This document shows positions 44,263 through 56,698 of a DNA stretch of 64,000 bases, in pieces; position 1 is the stretch's first letter; the number at the start of each line of letters is the position of its first letter. Made by a program: the position numbers and the translations under genes. The stretch covers positions 72,913,519 to 72,977,518 of the forward strand of contig NC_134103.1 of assembly GCF_000715075.1 (NCBI RefSeq), in the 5' to 3' direction. Source of the DNA: Nicotiana tabacum. Taxonomy: Eukaryota > Streptophyta > Magnoliopsida > Solanales > Solanaceae. The notes below the pieces were generated by a model. That model was not told the origin of the DNA, did no database searches, and was given only the letters and a program-made list of their open reading frames with translations.

Positions 44263-47200
44263 TTGAAGAATATGGATAATCCTCAAATTATGTTTGGATC
44301 AAAGACCAATCATGAAGATATTTGTGTAATTGATAGTGGAACAACCCATGCCATATTCAAAGATCAGAAATACTTTTCTTATTTGCATAAGGAAAAAGCA
44401 ATTGTTTCAACAATTTCTGGTAATATAAGTTTGATTGAAGGCTCCTGAAGAGCTACTAACAAAACTTATTATCGACAATGCATTGTTCTCCTCCTAGTCT
44501 CGAAAAAACTTGTTGAATTTTATAGATATCCGCCGAAATGGGTACCATGTTGAGACAATAGATGAAATGAATGTGGAATATCTTTGTATTACAAAGAATA
44601 TTTCTGGCCAGAAATACATTGTAGAAAAGTTACCAACTTTTATCTTCTGGCTTATACTATTCAACGATTAGTACAGTTGAAGCACACTCTATTGTAAACC
44701 AGAAGTTTACTGATTCAAATACTTTTGTGCTTTGGCATGGCCGTTTGGGCCATCCTGGATCAATAATGATGAGACGAATTACTGAAAATTCGAGTGGGCA
44801 TCCATTAAAGAACCTGAAGATTCTTACAAATGATGAATTTTCTTGTGATGCTTGTTATCAAGGCAAAATGATCACTAGACCATCACCAATGAAGGTTGGC
44901 ATTGAGTCCCCTACCTTTTTAGAACGTATACATGGGGATATATGTGGACTTATTCACCCACCAAGTGGGCTGTTTAGATATTTTATGGTCCTAATAGATG
45001 CATCTTCAAGATTGTCTCATATGTGCCTACTATCATCTCGCAACCTGGCATTTGCAAAGTTATTAGCCCAAATAATTCGATTAAGGGCACAATTTCCAGA
45101 TTATCCTATAAAAGCTATTCGCCTTGATAATGCTAGAGAATTCTCATCTCAAGCTTTTGATAATTAATGTCTATCAGTTGGAATAAAAGTTAAACATCTT
45201 GTAGCTTATGTTCATACTCAAAATGGCCTTGCAGAATCATTTATTAAACGGTTGCAATTAATAGCAAGACCACTACTTATGAAAACAAAATTGCCCACTA
45301 CCGTTTGGGGTCATGCTATCTTGCGCGCAACATCATTTATCTGTCTCAGACCAACACATTATAATAAATATTCTCCGTCACAATTAGTTTTTGGTCATGA
45401 ACCAAATATTACCCATCTACGAATTTTTGGATGTGCTGTACATGTGCCAGTAGCACCACCACAACGCAGTAAGATGGGCCCCCAAAGAAGGTTAGGAATA
45501 TATATTGGATTTGAATTACCCTCTATTATTCGCTATATTGAACCATTGACAGGAAATTTATTTACTGCTCGATTTACAGATTGTCGATTTGATGAAATAA
45601 ATTTCCCACAATTAGGGGGAGAGAAAAAGGAAATCAATAGAGAAATTGTGTGAAAAATTTTATCATTATCTTACTTTGATCCATGTACCCCTATATGTAA
45701 TCAGGAGGTCCAGAAGATCATCCATTTACAGAATATAGCAAATCAAATGCCAGACGCATTTACTGATTTGAAAAGGATAACTAAGTCGCATATCCCTGCA
45801 GAGAATATGCCTATCCGAATTGATGTCCCAGTAGGACCATCTACTAGCATGAGAGCAGGTGAACCTAAAGCACGCATGAAGCGTGGTAGACCTTTGGGTT
45901 CTAAGGATCGAAATCCTAGAACAAGAAAATCGACAAATGATCAAAACGATATTATGAAGGGATCTCCTGAAGAGACCCAAAATCTGATTAGTTCTGAGAT
46001 TCCTGAAGAAATCAATGAACCCGAGACTCAAGTGAGTGAGGAACTTTTAATAAATTCTACTGGTGATGGGATTAATTTAAATCGATCTGAAATAGTGGTG
46101 GATAATATTTTTGCATATAATGTTGCACTTAACATTATGCAAGATAGTGAGAATCTTGAACCCCGATCTGTCGAAGAATGTCGACAAAGATCTAATTGGC
46201 CAAAATGGCAAGAGTCAATTCATTCGGAATTGAATTCACTTGCTAAAAGAGGGGTCTTTGGACCAGTAGTCCAAACACCTGCTGGTATAAAGCCAGTTGG
46301 TCATAAATAGGTTTTTGTGTGAAAAAGGAATGATAAAAATAAAGTTGAAAGATACAAGGCTCGCCTTGTTGCACAAGGATTCTCACAACGACCTGAAGTC
46401 GATTATGAAGAAACATATTCACCAGTTATGGATGCCATAACATTTCGATATCTCATCAGTTTAGCCTTACGTGAAAGGCTTGAAATACATCTAATGGATG
46501 TGGTTACAACTTATCTGTACGGGTCACTTGATAATGAAATTTACATGAAAATCCCTGAAGGATTTAAAATGCCTGAAGCATATTCAAAATCTCGGGAAAT
46601 GTACTCAATCAGATTACAAAGATCTTTGTACGGTTTAAAGCAATCTGGGCGCATATGGTATAATCGCCTCAGTGAATATTTGCTGAAAGAGGGTTACATA
46701 AATGATGTTATTTTTTCATGTATTTTTATAAAGAAAATGGCTTCAGAATTTGTTATACTTGTTTATGTTGATGACATAAATCTTGTTGGAACTTCAGAAG
46801 AGCTCCAAAAGGCAATTGAATATCTTAAGAAAGAATTTGAGATGAAAGATCTTGGAAAGACAAAACTTTGTCTTGGTCTGCAAATTGAACATTTAGCAGA
46901 CATGATCTTTATCCATCAATCTGCCTATACAAAAAGGGTCTTAAAACGCTTTTACATGGACAAAGCGCACCCATTGAGTACACCAATGGTTGTTCGATCA
47001 CTTGAAGTGAATAAAGATTTGTTCCGACCTCCAGAAGAGAATGAGGAACTCCTTGGTCCCGAAGTACCCTATCTCAGTACAATTGGTGCACTAATATATT
47101 TTACTAATGCTACAAGGCCTTGCATATCTGTTAATTTACTAGCAAGATATAGTTCTTCTCCTACACGGAGATATTGAAACGGGATTAAGCATATATTGCG

Positions 47201-47755
47201 ATATTTAAAGGGAACTCTTGATATGAGTTTGTTTTATGCTAACAAAGATAGTGCAGATCTTGTTGGTTATGCAGATGCAGGTTATTTATCTGATACCCAT
47301 AAAGCTAGATCTCAAACCAGGTACGTTTTTATATGTGGAGGTACTATCATATCATGGCGCTCCACAAAGCAATCTATTGTTGCTACTTCTTCAAATCATG
47401 CTGAAATAATAACTATTCATGAAGCAAGTAGGGAATGCATATGGTTGAGATCAATAATTTATTTTATTCGAGAAAAATGTGGTTTAGAATGTGAGAAAAG
47501 ACCCACAATTTTATATGAAGACAATGCTGCATGCATAGCCCAATTGAAGGGAGGATTTATAAAAGGAGATAGAACGAAGCACATTTCACCAAAATTATTC
47601 TACACACACGATCTTTAGAAAAATGGTGACATTGATGTGCAACAAATCCGTTCAAGTGACAATCCGGCAGATTTATTCACTAAATCTTTACCAACTTCAA
47701 CTTTTGAGAAGATGATATACAAGATTGGAATGTGGAGACTTAAATATTTAAAATA
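44263..47755 (+). pseudogene. Copia pol: protease, integrase, reverse transcriptase, RNaseH
   Basis: The protease core is CVIDSGTTHAIFKDQKYF (44320-44375). Integrase starts with the pre-integrase motif LWHGRLGHPGSIMMRRI (44728) and has Asp in RIHGDICG and RLDNAREF; the Glu lies near 45236. Reverse transcriptase shows EIHLMDVVTTYLYGS and the catalytic VILVYVDDINLVGT (46755-46795). RNaseH ends with SSDNPADLFTKSLPTSTFEK before 47755. Stops or shifts occur at about 44446, 45165, 45651, 46308, 47175 and 47616, so no full polyprotein can be made. Confidence 0.92.
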
Positions 47756-47779
47756 AGGTTTTCATCAGGGGGAGTAAAA

Positions 47780-47979
47780 TACGCGATGTACTCTTTTTTC
47801 CTTACTAAAATTTTTTCCCACATGGTTTTCCTTATAAGGTTTTTAATGAGGCAGCTAGCAATGCGTATTACTAAATATGTGTACTCTTTTTCCTTCACTA
47901 AGATTTTTTTCCACGAGGTTTTTTTTCTAGTAAGGTTTTAATGAGGCCCATTATCTTTTAATGAATATCCAATGGGGAG
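47780..47979 (+). other. Copia 3' untranslated region with duplicated block and polypurine tract
   Basis: A block of about 92 bp beginning GTACTC(T)nCCTT and ending TTTTTAATGAGG occurs twice (47788 and 47880). AATGGGGAG at 47971-47979 directly precedes the 3' LTR and is the polypurine tract; an earlier CAGGGGGAG at 47766 resembles it. Confidence 0.75.
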
Positions 47980-48362
47980 TGTTATAAATATATTATATTA
48001 TGGATGTTCATTTAATAATCCATTGTAAATAAGCTTCCTGAAGAAGCTTATCCATATGAGACTCCGCCGGAAATATGTTTATCTATTTAGGACTCTATTG
48101 GAAATAAGCCTCCTAAAGAAACTTATCCTTTCGGCACTCCGTTATGGATAAATATTAACCATGGTAGAAGATTATCTATATCTGGCACAACAACTTAGAG
48201 TAGCAGCTTACAAGCAGGTTACACAGCAGCTTGCAGCAGCAACTTCCTTTCTTCTATAAATAGAGGAGAATTCAGTTCATTATGTACATAAGTTTGAAGT
48301 TTGAATAATATATCAGTTTCTCTGTATACTTGTCCTTACTTTGCGGTCTTTATTTTATAACA
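47980..48362 (+). repeat. 3' LTR of Copia element
   Basis: Collinear with 42690-43059. It has an extra 13 bp at about 48230, made of AGC-type repeats. TATAAATAG at 48255-48263 points toward the gene that starts 340 bp downstream. Confidence 0.94.
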
Positions 48363-48600
48363 ATTTCTAATTTTTTCCCAAAAATCCGTCAAAGAAGGTC
48401 AATACGATGTCGTCTCATCATCGCACAGGGAAACACGATGTCGTCTGTTCCCCGAAATCTACAAAACTGAAAGCTCAACGTCTAACCACCGAACGTAGGA
48501 GCAATACGGCGTCGTGTTGTTACTATCAACCCTTCAAAGTTTCTGTTCCTTCATATCTAAGGGAGAACTAAAACAGTTCAAAATCTCTCTTAACGGAAAA
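48363..48600 (+). promoter_or_regulatory. Proximal promoter and 5' leader of the FAM114-like gene
   Basis: Only 238 bp separate the Copia LTR from the start codon. No clear TATA box is present. Three related words occur: ATACGATGTCGTCTC (48401), ACACGATGTCGTCTG (48431) and ATACGGCGTCGTG (48503). The Copia insertion must have cut the original promoter or leader. Confidence 0.6.
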
Positions 48601-51600
48601 ATGGGGGACAAAACGACGAATCATGAAATAGTGGAAACGCCAGAAGAAGAAGCACCAATTTTGGCTGCTGATTCAACACCAGAGCCACCTGCTCTGCCGG
48701 GAGACGGCGGCGGTGGAGGAGGATGGGGCGGTGGCTGGGGATTTTCTGCGTTTTCTTATCTTACGGACCTTCAGAATGCTGCTACTGTTGCTGCTGAAGA
48801 GATCTCCCGCAATGTACTTCTCTTTTTTCTTTGCGTAAATAAATGTAGCTCATTATCTATTTTGTAGTATCATTTTTCTAAAGAAAAATGCAGCGTCGAA
48901 TCAAATGTAATAGTAAGTTCATTTCATACATTTGCCTTTTTAAAGACAAATTCTTAGTATTGGAGTGGATGTAAATGATTCGTGTAGCTGACCTCGACTA
49001 GTTTGTGACTGAGGCGGAGTTGATTATGATTGATTGATTCATTGATGATTGGAAGCTGATGATATCACTCAACACCTGTGAATAAACTATGCATGGCAGT
49101 AATTTTTAATTTTTGGCAAAGCAAGTATTTAACTGATCTACTATCTGACTTAAGGATTTTATGTGTCTCTCCTTTTGAAATTGGCGTGGTTAATACTCCG
49201 TTGGTAGCGCATGGTACTCTTCTTTGCTTGTTAACGACATCCGTCAGCGTGATTTTGTCCTCTGTAGGAATGAAAAGGCTTGAATAGAGTTGAATGGATA
49301 TAGACGATTCATGTAGCAGACCCCAACTAATATGGAATTGACACAGTCGATAATTGATTGATTGATAAGTTATGCAATTTATGGACGTTTCTTGTTGCTG
49401 TTTGCTTAATAGTATGTTACTTGCGTTTTGTCATCTTATATCACACATTGAACTAACAATTTCTTCTTTTTTTTAATCATAGTTACAATTTTAAATAGCT
49501 ACTATGACATCCTTCAGCTACGTCTGTCAGTAATGTAACTGTTGATATTAGGAATAGTTTGGTAAGCCATGTAGAAACTTGAGGAGAATAGTTATAATTG
49601 AATATTAATGGACCTCGGGTAACTTATTAGGTTATGTTAGCCCGTTCATCCTCCATCAATGGCACAGCTGCCTCTCAATGGCTGAAGTCTTCTTTTAGGC
49701 AAGATGCTCATTGTTTCAGATCTCGATTGGCAATGAAACAGTAATATCGGGAGGAAACTCGTTCAAGGGCGAGGCGGTTTTCCATGAAGGCAAAGATCCC
49801 TGTAAACTGATTAACTCTATACTAAGTGTTTTTGTTATATGATCAAAGCCACTGTCGAATGCACCGTAAATAAATATTAGAGATGCCTAATATTCAGATT
49901 TTGTTTGGTTGTCACATGTTAGCCAGTTCTAGGGTTTGAAAGAGGCTCATCTAAATGCTGCTGCTTGATCACAGTATTGTGGCGTAACTTCACTTTTAAG
50001 GTCCTTCCTAGGACTCGATTGCATCCATTGGAAATGCCATTTAAATTGAGTTAATTTTCCCTTTCTCACCTTCTGTTTTCTGTAGGAACTAGAGTTTTTC
50101 AATAAAATCCATCTCAAAAAAAGAGTTTTTCAATAAAATGAGTGATGCCTTTCAACTTAAGTAATGATCTTAAAATTCAGGCCCCATCAACATTTTCCTG
50201 TTATTATCCTTCTAGATTTTTTCCCCACAAGCTGGGGTTACTAGTTCTTTCGGCATTATGGAAGGAAAACACTCTTAAAGAGATGACCTTAAATTCCCAG
50301 GTGGCTCTATTAGTAGACACTGAATCCTCAGACAAGGACGATTCTGAAGAATCTACTGGTGAAGTGGAAAGTGGAGACGAGAGTGACAAGAGACGCAAGG
50401 CTGCTCTAGAAAAATTAGAGAAAGCTAGTGAAGATTCATTACTTGGCCAGGCAAGTAAGATGTTAGTTCAATTGATACACATTGAGATGTATTTTTTTTC
50501 CAGGGTTTTATAAGCATGTGAGGCCCTTACATCCCATTTTCTGCCAGTTATAGAGAATTATCTTAATTGTAGAGGTAAATTTGCTTTATTTGTTTGGTAT
50601 GGTCATGCTTTTAACCATGCTAGAGTAATTTGCAGGGTTTGAAAGTTATTGACCATTCAGTCGAGAATTTTGCTTCAGGAGCGTGGCAAGCATTAGGGAA
50701 CGCAATCAAAGGAGGTTCAGATTTAGTCCACAAGTATGTCTACTGATATCTGAATTGTCAAATAATTGTGTCAGTCTTCAGTCTGCACTTCAGAAAGATC
50801 TACAAAGCTAGATTGGAGCAGCTTTTTAAAACTTGTTTAAAGAACTTATTCCTTACATCATGGGCTGTTTAAGAAGCAACGCTGTACAGTTGATTTTATG
50901 GAGGTTTCAGATGATTGGGGATTAAACTTTATTGACTTAAATGTTCCGATGTGCTATTGAATAACCGTAGCATGGTGTAAAATCATAAATTATGACACAT
51001 GACTTAATGATTTGCCCCCATGCACACACATTCAAATATATACAGATATATTTATACGGAGACACACATTCACACCTATTTATGGACTTAGAAAAGCAGT
51101 TACAAATTCCATCAAGGAAAGCTGAAATTGAAGAACCTTTCCTGTAAGCAGGAGAACTGGTTACCCTGCAGCCGTGATCAGTTTTGGTTCATTACCTGGG
51201 TGTTCCATCATGTGGCACAGCTGAATTTGCTAAGCTAATGATCTTATAATTTCAGGCTTGAGAGTTCAGCTGTAAATATTGCAGAATCAATTCAGCATGG
51301 TGGTTTACCTGCCACAACCGGCTCTGTTGCACCATCCATACTAGAGGTTGGATCAAGATTTGATTCTTTTTTCCATGTCCTCACCTCTGTTATTTATATT
51401 TGAACTATTCTGCAGACTGGAAAAACTTTTACTGCTAAAGGAATGGAAGTGATTGAGCTGCTGGGGAAAGAAACTATGGATCTTCTGATATCAGAAACTG
51501 GTATTAATGTTGATAAGAGCTCCAAAGAAGCTAAAGGGAAAATAGATGAAGATCAGTATTTTGAGGAAGTAACATTTGATCGATGCTTCTATATTTATGG

Positions 51601-54600
51601 TGGTCCCGAGCAGTTGGAGGTCTCTTCCTACTAATACTAGTGGTTTTCTTTATGTTCGGAGGTCCCTTTTTATTTTTTATTTGAAAAGCCTATGTCTGAT
51701 CATATGATTTGTTCACAGGAGCTGGAGGCGTTGTCCAACCATTACGTGATGCTGTTCAACCGGAAAAAAGCAAAACTTCCATCTGATCAAAGGTCTTCTT
51801 ACGATGGAAAGCTTAAAGAGGTTCAGCAGATTTTTGACTTGAGTTCTGAAGTTGATGGAAGTGATATGGAGTCAGATAAAGGGAAGAAAGTTGATACTGG
51901 AACCTGGGACAGCACGGATGAGGTGAAGAATTTGCATGATTCCAGTGTGAGCAAGGCTGCAGAATTGGCAGCAGGGTAACATCGAGCTCTGATATGCTCC
52001 ATCTGCTTTTCTTTTCTCTTCTATTTTCTTTGTTTGTGCCGGGGTGTCAGTGGTTTTAAGGGGCTACAAAGAGTCCCTCGATTGCTCAACAAGGAGCCAA
52101 GCGCTAAGGCTGCTGCACACTACAAAATTAACCCCAACAACAACAACAACAAAAAATCCAGTGTGATCCTACAAGTAGGGTCTGGGGAGGGTAGTGCATT
52201 CGCAGCCTTACCCCTACCTTGTGAAAGTAGAGAGACTGTTTCTGATGGACCCTAGGCACGCTACAAAATTAACCCCCAAATAAAAAGTGACCTAAGTTCC
52301 CTATTACAACAGCAAAACCGGCTGCAGTTTAGAGAACAGGTCACAGATGCAGTGTACTAATGAATTTTTACATGCTTCGTTCATCATATATAATTGTTAA
52401 ATTGCAACAGCGAGCCAAAAGACTTGAGCATCTATAGCTTTAAAATATGTACAGGTGTAGTTGGGAGTTGAGGGCTAGCTCACTTGGTGAGCTCCTTGCC
52501 TTCTACAGTTGAAGTGGAGGGTTCAAACCCCATCAGTAGCATAGCATCCCCTTTCCCCCCTTTTTAAAAAAAAATGTACTGGTGTAGTTTTGCCCTCTAA
52601 ATAACTCTGCTTTCCTAATTTACAAATCACCCGTTGAGACAGCAACTAGAACTGTTTTCCCTATTTGCCTTACCTTTTTCCGGCACCAGCAGCCCATCCA
52701 GCTCCAAAACAAGCCTTCACTGTCCTTGGCTTCACCTATTTCATTCCAAACAAGCTCAGAATCCATAATTGCCCAACCACTCCTTGATTGCTCAAATTAT
52801 TGATCAGTGCACCTCTTTTTAAGGGGGTCATAATCTTGTGACTGCACCTCTTATTTATGTGTTGATCAACTATGCGAGGCCATTAATGTGTTGATTGAGT
52901 ATTCCAGCCTGTGGCCCTTTTACGCAAGGGCTTAGGATGATATTTTGACAAAAAATGAAGAAAGAATAACACTCACTTTTGGAGATTGGCAATTTTTGTT
53001 CTATTGGAATTGTTTTTGTGGTCTGACAAGGTTGGTACTACAATTAGCCCATTTGGAGATTACTTCTTCCACCAGAATAAGAATGTAGATATTAAGCACT
53101 TCTCAAGTTTTCTTATGTTCTTAGGAAGATCCAAATTTAGAGTTGTACCCTTACATTCTACATGGAACCTGTAATTTTGGCTTGCTCCTCAGGTATTTAA
53201 AGGGCATATTATAAAGTTTCCAATTAACTAGGAGCTCATTTAAATAAAAAATTTTGAACATTGTTAATGTAGTGAAAACCTTTTGAGTGGAGAGACATAT
53301 AAGTCAGAGATCTTTTGAAAAATGTGTTTGACTTACATTCATGTAATGATGATTTATGTATGATCTTTTTAATTATACTGCTTGTATTTGGGGTTCTCCA
53401 ACATTAATAAAACTATTTGCCTTATTTAAAAGAAAATAAAATTAGTTATGCCTCTCAGGTGTCCATGAAGGATGATACTAGTGCATTTTTGTAGTTTTGA
53501 TGAAATGAATGAAAGGAGGAGTAATCTGATTGCGAAATTGGACAGCTTTTTGAATCCGAACACTGAGTTTTTGCATAATAATTAATGCTTGGTTACCTGA
53601 AAGTGTGCAACTAGTTGTAATAACTTGGTTAGTGGTGTTGATGTCTTGTTTAAATTCATTGCAGATTTGCAAATGTTTTGGCTGGACTAGCTCCCAATGA
53701 CATGATTCAAAGGACAACTGGGAGACTGGATACCCTTCATTCAGAGGGTGTTCATGTATGTATATACACATTCAGTCTGTCTGCAATTTTATTATGAATG
53801 GATGAACAGTATCACCTTTTGAGCATGAATCTACTTGACTTGTAATTGATTGTCTTTTCCAAAACAGAGGCTTTCAGAACTGTGCTGTTTTGCTGTGACT
53901 CAACTTCTGATACTTGAGAAATCAATCATTTCCAATGCAAATAAAGTTGCGGACCAAGATGTCAAGGAGGAAACTGGGAAAATTGATTGGCCTGAGGATT
54001 CTATTGAAAGAGCAAATGTTATCCGAGCAAAGGCACACTCAATGACCAGATGTGTTAAAGCAGTTTCTTCCAGTTTTGTTACAGGTAAATTTGCGTCAAG
54101 TATGTCGTTCTACAATTTGCAAAATAAATTGGCAGTGTAGTAATAGACGGTTTACAGATTTGGTGTTCTCTCGAAAACAGATCGATTCATTTATTTCAAT
54201 TGTACTAGTTCTCGAACACGTGCGTTGCACGTGTATTCCATGTTAATTAGTATAAATTAACAAAAAGCTAATAAGTTTTGGAATCTGCATTATTAACAAT
54301 TATTATGTATATTGGATCTCTCAACCTTTTGAGGGAGAAAGGAACTCCATCCATAGAATAGAAATGAATTGCTTAGTATTTTTTTCTTTTTCTTTTTGAT
54401 GTAAAGAATGCCTTGTAAATAATAGTGGCTCCATACTTGACATCATAGAATCCATGTAAGTTTTTGTTATCATAGAATCTCTGTAAGTTTTTGTTTTAGG
54501 GGGATTCTTATCTTTTATTTTTTCTTGGAGTATGTGTGTTCTCACTTCTAACTGCACAATCTTTGTGATGTCCTATTTATAAAATTGTAAGCATCATAGA

Positions 54601-55910
54601 AAAAGTAGATATTACTATAAACATTTACCATTAATGTATCACGTTATATAATTTTTTATACAGACAACAATTCAATTTTTATTTTTACACTAATCTTCTT
54701 CTCTTTGCAAAGTGTCCCACTTATTAGTTACTATTACAAATCACCACCACTCAAAGTAGCAGTATAACACAAAAGGCAACCAATCATTTTACAACATAAA
54801 TATAATAACAAAATCTAATAAGGGTGCCAAAGATTGCAGCAATCTAACTTCCAGCTTTTGGACCACTACAAAATATACCAAAATGGAACATGAATCAGAC
54901 ACAATAAATAAAGAGAAGAAAATCAAGAAGAATTCAAAAATTAAACATGTGATATGTTGCAGAATGAAGTCCGGCAACACCAATGGATTTTTTGAGGAAA
55001 AGAAAAATTTTGACAGAACCAAGAGAAACGAATATACTGATTAGACAATTTGATGTGCATTTTTATAGAGTGAAATAAAGAATTTATGCAAAAATATTAC
55101 ACTACTATTACCCTAGAAGATGAAAGAAACAAAACTGAAATATGAAAACTATATGACTTCCCATCAATAATAATCACAATAAATAAATAGAGTAGTTAAT
55201 ATATCATTTAAGATGGCAAGAACCAATGTTCCCACGTAATTCTATATTTATTGTATTTTCATGTTCATATGCATTGTATATGAAAAGATGTTTAGTAGAT
55301 TAATAAATTTATTAAAATATACATTTACATTTATGTACAAAAGTGTTATAGAAATAACGTTTGTCTGAAGGCTATGATGGTCATTCATCTTTTGATGGGT
55401 ATTTTGGTAATTCAAGTTTCTACTTTGGGGCTTCATACTTATAATATAGTATGATGATGTCTGGTTATGCTAAACTCCAAAATACTAGTCTGAATATTGT
55501 TTGAAATAATGAGGTTATCATGTTTGGGGAAAGCATGTAGTCTGTCTTAATTATAACATGTTTTTTTTGCCTGTGCTATGAAGAAAGGTTTCAAAAAAAA
55601 CAAATAGGCATCTCATTTTTGTGTTGTAATGGAAAACGTTTGCCTATCAAGCTCTTTGTTGTAAATAAGTCGGATGATGCATGATGAACTTTATGCTTTC
55701 GCAGGCATATCAGATGTGGCTGAAGCATATGTAGCTGCAACCAAAGGTGCTTCTTCTGGTTCACAAGTTTCTCAGAAATCTATCCAGGAGAAAGCCAATG
55801 TGTATTCGGAGAATCTTCGTTCAGATCATAGCACAGCCGTGGGCAAGATTCAGGATGGGCTTCAATACTTAACCTATGTGGTCATCTCAATCTCAATGCC
55901 TGCTGCTTGA
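48601..55910 (+). CDS. FAM114/DUF719-family protein, nine exons
   Basis: Exons: 48601-48813, 50301-50450, 50636-50733, 51256-51346, 51416-51619, 51719-51975, 53665-53755, 53868-54084 and 55705-55910. All junctions keep frame, giving 508 codons. The start has a good context (AAAAATGG). After an acidic, Pro-rich start comes a Gly/Trp patch (GGGGGGWGGGWGFSAFSYL, residues 40-58). Residues 122-250 hold the family core, with ENFASGAWQALGNAIKGGSD and TGKTFTAKGMEVIELLGKET, as in animal FAM114A/NOXP20 proteins (DUF719). The C-terminal half is helical. The animal family is linked to Golgi trafficking; the plant role is unknown to me. Intron 2 starts with GC. No stop or shift is present, so the gene looks functional despite six insertions in its introns. 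Confidence 0.92.
48955..49375 (+). repeat. Two retroposon 3' tails in intron 1
   Basis: A segment of the form GATTCrTGTAGCnGACCyC-GACTAG/CAACTAAT ... ending in TTGATTGATT repeats occurs at about 48958-49050 and 49288-49372. These resemble the short 3' tails of plant RTE-type LINEs or SINEs that end in simple TTG/TTGA repeats. Both are short and 5'-truncated. Confidence 0.5.
50451..50635 (+). other. Intron 2 of FAM114-like gene, GC-AG type
   Basis: The exon ends GGCCAG and the intron starts GCAAGTAAG; it ends TTTGCAG. The GT four bases downstream would add four bases and lead to a stop within the next exon, so the GC donor is the only in-frame choice. Confidence 0.85.
52120..52276 (-). mobile_element. 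TS-like SINE in intron 6, with 16-bp target duplication
   Basis: The body is 52136-52260. On the minus strand it ends in TTGTTGTTGTTGTT and contains CTACCCTCCCCAGACCCTAC, matching the 3' part of the Solanaceae TS SINE as I recall it. CTACAAAATTAACCCC is present exactly on both sides (52120-52135 and 52261-52276). The tRNA-like head is missing, so the copy is 5'-truncated. Confidence 0.88.
52447..52589 (+). mobile_element. tRNA-derived SINE in intron 6, with target duplication
   Basis: The body 52463-52573 has box-A-like TAGCTCACTTGGTG and box-B-like GGTTCAAACCCC sites and ends in T and A runs. ATGTACAGGTGTAGTT (52447-52462) and ATGTACTGGTGTAGTT (52574-52589) flank it, a 16-bp duplication with one mismatch. 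The tRNA cannot fold as a full cloverleaf gene, so it is a SINE. Confidence 0.85.
54205..55454 (-). mobile_element. Non-autonomous Helitron in intron 8 of the FAM114-like gene
   Basis: On the minus strand it starts TCATACTATATTATAAGT (55454) after a host A and ends with a perfect 8-bp hairpin, ACACGTGC-AAC-GCACGTGT, then CTAG before a host T (54204). Length is 1250 bp, most of the 1620-bp intron. It has no gene of its own. The intron donor at 54085 and acceptor at 55704 are untouched. Confidence 0.85.
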
Positions 55911-56698
55911 ATTTCTTGATGCAAATTTTCAGTTTGTTTTTAGTTTCTTTTTTTCTTTTCCCACGGTGTAAATAACTTGTGTTATGTTAGTTTATTCAAC
56001 ACCTTTATCCTCACACGCCCTTCAAATTGTGAGGAAAAGTTGGCTAAATCGTTGTTATGGTGAACATATATGATGTGACCATCTACTCTTAGCGCAGTCC
56101 ACCTTCCCTACTGTTTTTTTTTTCTCCTGAAGGGAAGAAATATGTCTATTGTTAATTGAATATTTTACATGTTAGTATTCGGCATATGAATATACTACTT
56201 ATACCTTTCAAGTTATTCTCATTTTTATTCATCCAGTCGATATCCTTTTCCCATTGATTGTTGTAGACGTAACTTGGAATAATATAGCTCCTAAATAAGT
56301 CCACTTTCTTCCATTTACTAGTAATAATTAGCAAAAGGAGTGTATATAGGGAACTCAGGCGGGAAAACAGGCCTAAACTTACCATAATAAAACAGTAGGT
56401 ACTACAAGGCTTCATCCAAATGTTGAACTCAGGCCTAAATTTACCATAATAAAACAGTAGATACAAGGTACTGATCTGTTTTCTTAATTAATGTATAAAG
56501 TAGCCCTTATCTTTGACTTAGTGCAATATCAAAGAAACAAACATCCGATTAAACAATCTTGTAGTCAAGGTGATTAAGTAAATGGATGATGTAGCTGGGT
56601 GTGGAGGTCGATAATAAGGTTAGTAGGTAGTCGGGCGTTTTTCTTTTTCTTTCCCATATCGGTAGATTAGTGTTAGTCTAGTATTTTTCTTATTCTTA
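55911..56698. other. 3' flank of FAM114-like gene and spacer
   Basis: The T-rich 3' untranslated part runs on from the stop at 55908-55910; I see no canonical AATAAA close by. At 56349-56462 a segment with GAACTCAGGC and TACCATAATAAAACAGTAG is repeated once at a 60-65 bp step. Nothing else is recognised. Confidence 0.6.

Larger units (their letters stand above)
42690..48362 (+). mobile_element. Ty1-Copia retrotransposon with perfect target duplication
   Basis: LTRs of 370 bp (42690-43059) and 383 bp (47980-48362) are flanked by ATTTC at 42685-42689 and 48363-48367. The order gag, protease, integrase, reverse transcriptase, RNaseH is that of Copia. LTRs differ at roughly 18 sites plus one 13-bp indel by eye, so it is not brand new. 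Several stops break gag and pol. The TAR/Tork lineage is possible but not proven. Confidence 0.93.

Noticed and set aside
52470..52530. tRNA gene
   Set aside because: Box A and box B exist but no full cloverleaf, and a 16-bp target duplication shows that it is a SINE.
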